Shown here: one piece after another, positions 33,634 to 35,715 of the stretch
Layout: each line of letters opens with the position of its first letter
Position numbering within the stretch: the stretch's first letter is position 1
NCBI GenBank assembly: GCA_015222055.1
Contig: JADFUR010000077.1
Span: 1 to 35,715 of the forward strand
Length of the DNA stretch: 35,715 nucleotides
Direction of reading: 5' to 3'
Source of the DNA: Bacteroidota bacterium
GTDB lineage: Bacteria; Bacteroidota; Bacteroidia; Bacteroidales; B39-G9
Translations under genes and position numbers: made by a program
The notes under the pieces: generated by a model
Databases searched by the model: none
Told to the model about the DNA's origin: nothing
Seen by the model: the letters and a program-made list of their open reading frames with translations, nothing else

Positions 33634-33940
33634 CAATTAAATACCCGCCCAATTCCGTTTATTTCCATTATAGTAATATTTGTTTTTGTCTAAAATTAGA
33701 GGCGAAAAATTTAAAGCTGTAAAAAAAATTGGTTTTTTGTTATAACAAGTGTAGCAAAAAAGGCATTGTTTTAGATACAGTTTTTTAATACAGTTGTAAA
33801 TTTACAAAATTTGTATGAGCTAACAAATAATCTTATGGTTTTGTTTTTAAGAAGCTGAGGTATTCATTTAAAAGCGTAGTCAGAGACAACGCTTAGCGGG
33901 GGTTTGGAGAGTAATCTTAGCAGGACTCAAGTTTTCCGTC
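33634..33940. repeat. Accessory-island spacer repeat, copy 2
   Basis: Direct repeat of copy 1: CAATTAAATACCCGCCCAAT, CATTATAGTAATATTTG, TTGTTATAACAAGTGTAGC, TTGTAAATTTACAAAATTTG, AAAGCGTAGTCAGAGACAAC and GGAGAGTAATCTTAGCAG, then TTTTCCGTC. It carries an extra hairpin segment (33874-33892) absent from copy 1. It ends 4 bp before the stop codon of the SecB-like gene. The stretch 33550-33944 contains no gene. Confidence 0.85.
33870..33895 (-). terminator. Putative terminator after the SecB-like gene
   Basis: The minus strand forms GCGTTGTC-TCT-GACTACGC (one mismatched pair) followed by TTTTAAAT. It is the first hairpin after the end of the toxin-antitoxin-chaperone operon and resembles the DUF2971 terminator at 28233-28247. 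Confidence 0.55.
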
Positions 33941-33944
33941 GACT

Positions 33945-34385
33945 TCAATTAAGTTCAATATCATTTTTAATCAATTCTGTTACATTTATTGTTGGGAGAA
34001 AAAAATTATTATATTCTGTATTTTCTGTTTTGCAGTGTAATGTTCCTCTCAATGTTCCAATAGTCAACATTACCAAATGAGATGCAAATCCCTTTGGTAT
34101 AATAAATTCTGTTTCTGTTTTATTAAAACTTTCCCACGCATCATCTTCAATATCGAAATGATTGGCGATTTCAATTATTAAAAAAGGAGCTTTTTTTTGT
34201 TCAAATTGAACTTTTACAAATGATGCTATTATTTTTTTTTCTTTGTCTAAAGCAAATTTTAATCCTATTGACATATTTATTTTAGGATTATTTTTATCAT
34301 AAACATCTTGAATGATAGCAAATTGCTCAGTAGTAATTTTTCTTAATTGAAAACCAATTGATATATTTTTTTGTTTCTTTTCCAT
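33945..34385 (-). CDS. SecB-like chaperone of a TAC-type operon
   Basis: The 146-residue protein shows the SecB-like pattern seen in toxin-antitoxin-chaperone systems rather than true export SecB. It has an N-terminal beta region (NISIGFQLRKITTEQFAI), an internal FVKVQFEQKKAPFLIIEIAN strand, FNKTETEFIIPKGFASHLVM leading into the helix, LTIGTLRGTLHCKTENTEYN, and the closing FFLPTINVTELI that matches the SecB ending (LLPxxN-F/V). It would bind a disordered tail of the antitoxin and protect it from degradation. It is the last gene of a three-gene operon, starting 4 nt after the antitoxin gene's stop. Homology to SecB is inferred from pattern, not from an alignment. Confidence 0.72.
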   Translation of the reverse strand: MEKKQKNISIGFQLRKITTEQFAIIQDVYDKNNPKINMSIGLKFALDKEKKIIASFVKVQFEQKKAPFLIIEIANHFDIEDDAWESFNKTETEFIIPKGFASHLVMLTIGTLRGTLHCKTENTEYNNFFLPTINVTELIKNDIELN

Positions 34386-34388
34386 AAT

Positions 34389-34829
34389 CTATCCTACTTT
34401 ACCACAAATCATATTTTTAGAATATATTTCCCTTTTTTTCTCATATTTAAATGTTTTTTGAGATACGGTTTTGGGCTTATTGTAAACATTAAAATAGACT
34501 GGTTGAGGAATATATTCTTTTTGAAAAATTACACTTTCATTTTTTGTAAATAACAATTCAATATTTAAAGCATTTTCAAGCTTGGCAATAGTCATTAAAG
34601 TTAAGTTCTCGTTACCTTTAACTATCTTATTTATTTGTTGTGCAGAAACACCTATCATTTCAGCTAATTGCTTTTGTTTTATGCCTTTTTCTCTTAGGGC
34701 TTTTAAAACTTTTATTGCAATTTTTTGCGAGTGTTTTTGCCAAGCTCTATTTTCTTTTCTTTTTTGAGCTTCATCTTTCCATTTGGAGCTATTTGAAGCC
34801 AATTTATTTAATTTATCTAAATTTGTCAT
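34389..34829 (-). CDS. XRE-family antitoxin with a C-terminal extension
   Basis: The 146-residue protein has a helix-turn-helix of the XRE/Cro type at about residues 38-93 (IAIKVLKALREKGIKQKQLA, EMIGVSAQQINKIVKGNENL, TLMTIAKLENALNIELL). Ahead of it is a charged N-terminal segment (LNKLASNSSKWKDEAQKRKE) common in Bacteroidota antitoxins. After the HTH is a ~50-residue tail with many aromatic residues (VIFQKEYIPQPVYFNVYNKP), where antitoxins of TAC systems carry a chaperone-addiction domain. It begins 4 nt after the toxin-like gene's stop and ends 3 nt before the SecB-like gene. It likely represses its own operon at the palindrome upstream of the first gene. Confidence 0.82.
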   Translation of the reverse strand: MTNLDKLNKLASNSSKWKDEAQKRKENRAWQKHSQKIAIKVLKALREKGIKQKQLAEMIGVSAQQINKIVKGNENLTLMTIAKLENALNIELLFTKNESVIFQKEYIPQPVYFNVYNKPKTVSQKTFKYEKKREIYSKNMICGKVG

Positions 34830-34833
34830 AATC

Positions 34834-35445
34834 TTACAAGTTTAATTCTAAAAAATCTACAATACTATCATTGTCAATTATATTTTCTGAAATTAAAAAT
34901 TGTTTTACTTTGTCTAATTTTTTAAGTTCTTTTAGTGTGTGCTTTCTCTCATTCATTGTTTTTGTTAACTTTATTGCTCCGCCAGTAATAAAAAAAATAT
35001 TTTTGTCTATTCTTATTGCATAAATTTGTAACCAACTTTTTTTTGAACCATAAGCCTTGCTTTTTTGAAAATTTAGAATCGGGTATATAATTTCTTCTCT
35101 CTTATTTAAAGGTTTAAATAGCGATTGTAAATTTTGTAAAAATTCTTTTTTCCCATTCTCGGCTGTTGACAAAATTTTTTGTTGAAAATCGTAAGCTTCA
35201 TCAATAGTTTTTTCAATTGCGTCCTCAATTGAAATGTTCTTAAAAAATTTTCCTTGTAAGTCTTTTTTGTTCTTGTTGAAAAATTCGTCTAAATATTCAG
35301 GATCTTGCCAATTGTTAAATAATCTGTTAAATTCATCTTGTGGCTCTTCATCTTCAACAAATTCGTTATTTTCAAATTCATCAATTTCTCCTTCATATTT
35401 AACTGCGTATAAACTATCTTTAACTATTGTTTCGATTGCAAACAT
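34834..35445 (-). CDS. Candidate toxin, first gene of the TAC-type operon
   Basis: I choose ATG 35445 (MFAIETIVKDSLYAVKYEGE, 203 residues); the open frame extends to a TTG at 35469, but that lies inside the operator palindrome. The N-terminal half is acidic (EFENNEFVEDEEPQDEFNRL, NNWQDPEYLDEFFNKNKKDL) and helical. The C-terminal part (SWLQIYAIRIDKNIFFITGG at 137-156, AIKLTKTMNERKHTLKELKK) is reminiscent of the end of RelE/HigB-type toxins, with the family's K-x-[TL]-x-K and following helix. The protein is about twice the usual RelE/HigB length. The toxin role is inferred from gene order with an XRE antitoxin and SecB-like chaperone; the family itself is not one I can name. Confidence 0.6.
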   Translation of the reverse strand: MFAIETIVKDSLYAVKYEGEIDEFENNEFVEDEEPQDEFNRLFNNWQDPEYLDEFFNKNKKDLQGKFFKNISIEDAIEKTIDEAYDFQQKILSTAENGKKEFLQNLQSLFKPLNKREEIIYPILNFQKSKAYGSKKSWLQIYAIRIDKNIFFITGGAIKLTKTMNERKHTLKELKKLDKVKQFLISENIIDNDSIVDFLELNL

Positions 35446-35458
35446 ACAACTTACTTTT

Positions 35459-35488
35459 AAATAAATCAACCTGTAGGTTGATTTATTT
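35459..35488. promoter_or_regulatory. Perfect palindrome, likely operator of the TAC-type operon
   Basis: Arms AAATAAATCAACCT (35459-35472) and AGGTTGATTTATTT (35475-35488) with a 2-bp centre GT: 14 bp of perfect symmetry, starting 13 bp upstream of the ATG at 35445. Such a site is expected for autoregulation by the antitoxin's HTH. No other perfect palindrome this long with so short a centre was noticed in the island. Confidence 0.7.
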
Positions 35489-35549
35489 TATATCTTTTAA
35501 CATATTTTTAGAATTTCCTTAATTTCTCATTATACCAAACGAATGAATT

Positions 35550-35715
35550 AGTGAGTTTTTTGTTATAACAAGTGTAGCAAAAAAGGCTTTGTTTTAAATA
35601 CAGTTTTTTAATACTTGGGTAAATTTACAAAATTTGTATGAGTTGAAAAATATTTTTTTGGTTTTGTTTTTAAGAAGTTGAGTGCATTTAAAAACTTAGT
35701 TAGAGATTACTCTTA
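35550..35715. repeat. Accessory-island spacer repeat, copy 3 (runs off the window)
   Basis: GTTTTTTGTTATAACAAGTG, AAAAAAGGCTTTGTTTTAAA, GGGTAAATTTACAAAATTTG, TTTTTAAGAAGTTGAGTGCA and TTAGAGATTACTCTTA match copies 1 and 2 in the same orientation. It lies upstream of the TAC-type operon and continues past the window end. Confidence 0.85.

Noticed and set aside
33048-35715. Insertion sequence with terminal repeats spanning the TAC-type operon
   Set aside because: The spacers are direct, long, AT-rich repeats with no transposase gene between them; a third copy beyond the operon shows they are not the two ends of one element.

Overview
This is a low-GC chromosomal window from a member of the Bacteroidota, most likely Bacteroidales or a related order. 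Evidence: an HU-CCDC81/SPOR fusion protein typical of the phylum, adjacent ffh and folD, TTTG-N18-TAnnTTTG promoters upstream of several genes, little sign of Shine-Dalgarno sites, and families of short palindromic repeats of the type common in these genomes. No tRNA, rRNA or CRISPR array was recognised. The first gene is cut by the window edge.

Layout. From 1 to about 27.3 kb is a housekeeping backbone: a cut HExxH protein, a D-2-hydroxyacid dehydrogenase, a GT2/sugar-transferase fusion, a U32 (RNA-hydroxylation type) protein, a TetR/acyltransferase pair with a broken SDR gene, a BaiN-type flavoprotein, a SanA/YdcF-type protein, an HU/SPOR protein, a GNAT, a membrane-NUDIX fusion, recR, a sodium/solute symporter, a YitT protein, glutaminyl-peptide cyclotransferase, proline iminopeptidase, an ECF sigma/anti-sigma/DUF4097 operon, folD, ffh and a YgiQ-type radical SAM gene. 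The gaps hold hairpin-rich repeats at 0.65-1.07, 2.28-2.57, 8.3-8.5 and 17.6-17.9 kb, plus a 16-bp tandem array near 10.0 kb.

From about 27.3 kb to the end is an accessory island with all genes on the minus strand. It opens with a RAYT transposase remnant and its palindromes. Then come a DUF2971 gene, a two-domain GNAT, an AbiTii-type gene paired with a three-part DUF3883 nuclease-like gene, a truncated Bro-N gene, and a compact operon of toxin-like gene, XRE antitoxin and SecB-like chaperone. Two repeat families lie between the units: a GCGGTAGCGG-type motif (28.2, 29.3, 30.1 kb) and a block of about 165-290 bp (33.05, 33.65, 35.5 kb). The layout looks like a cassette array of anti-phage or stress genes.

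The most interesting candidate is the three-gene operon at 33945-35445. It has the organisation of a toxin-antitoxin-chaperone (TAC) system: a 203-residue toxin candidate that does not look like a standard small RelE/HigB protein, an antitoxin with a roughly 50-residue tail that could be a chaperone-addiction domain, a SecB-like protein, and a perfect 14+2+14 palindrome just upstream of the first start codon. These functions are inferred from sequence patterns; no database search was possible.
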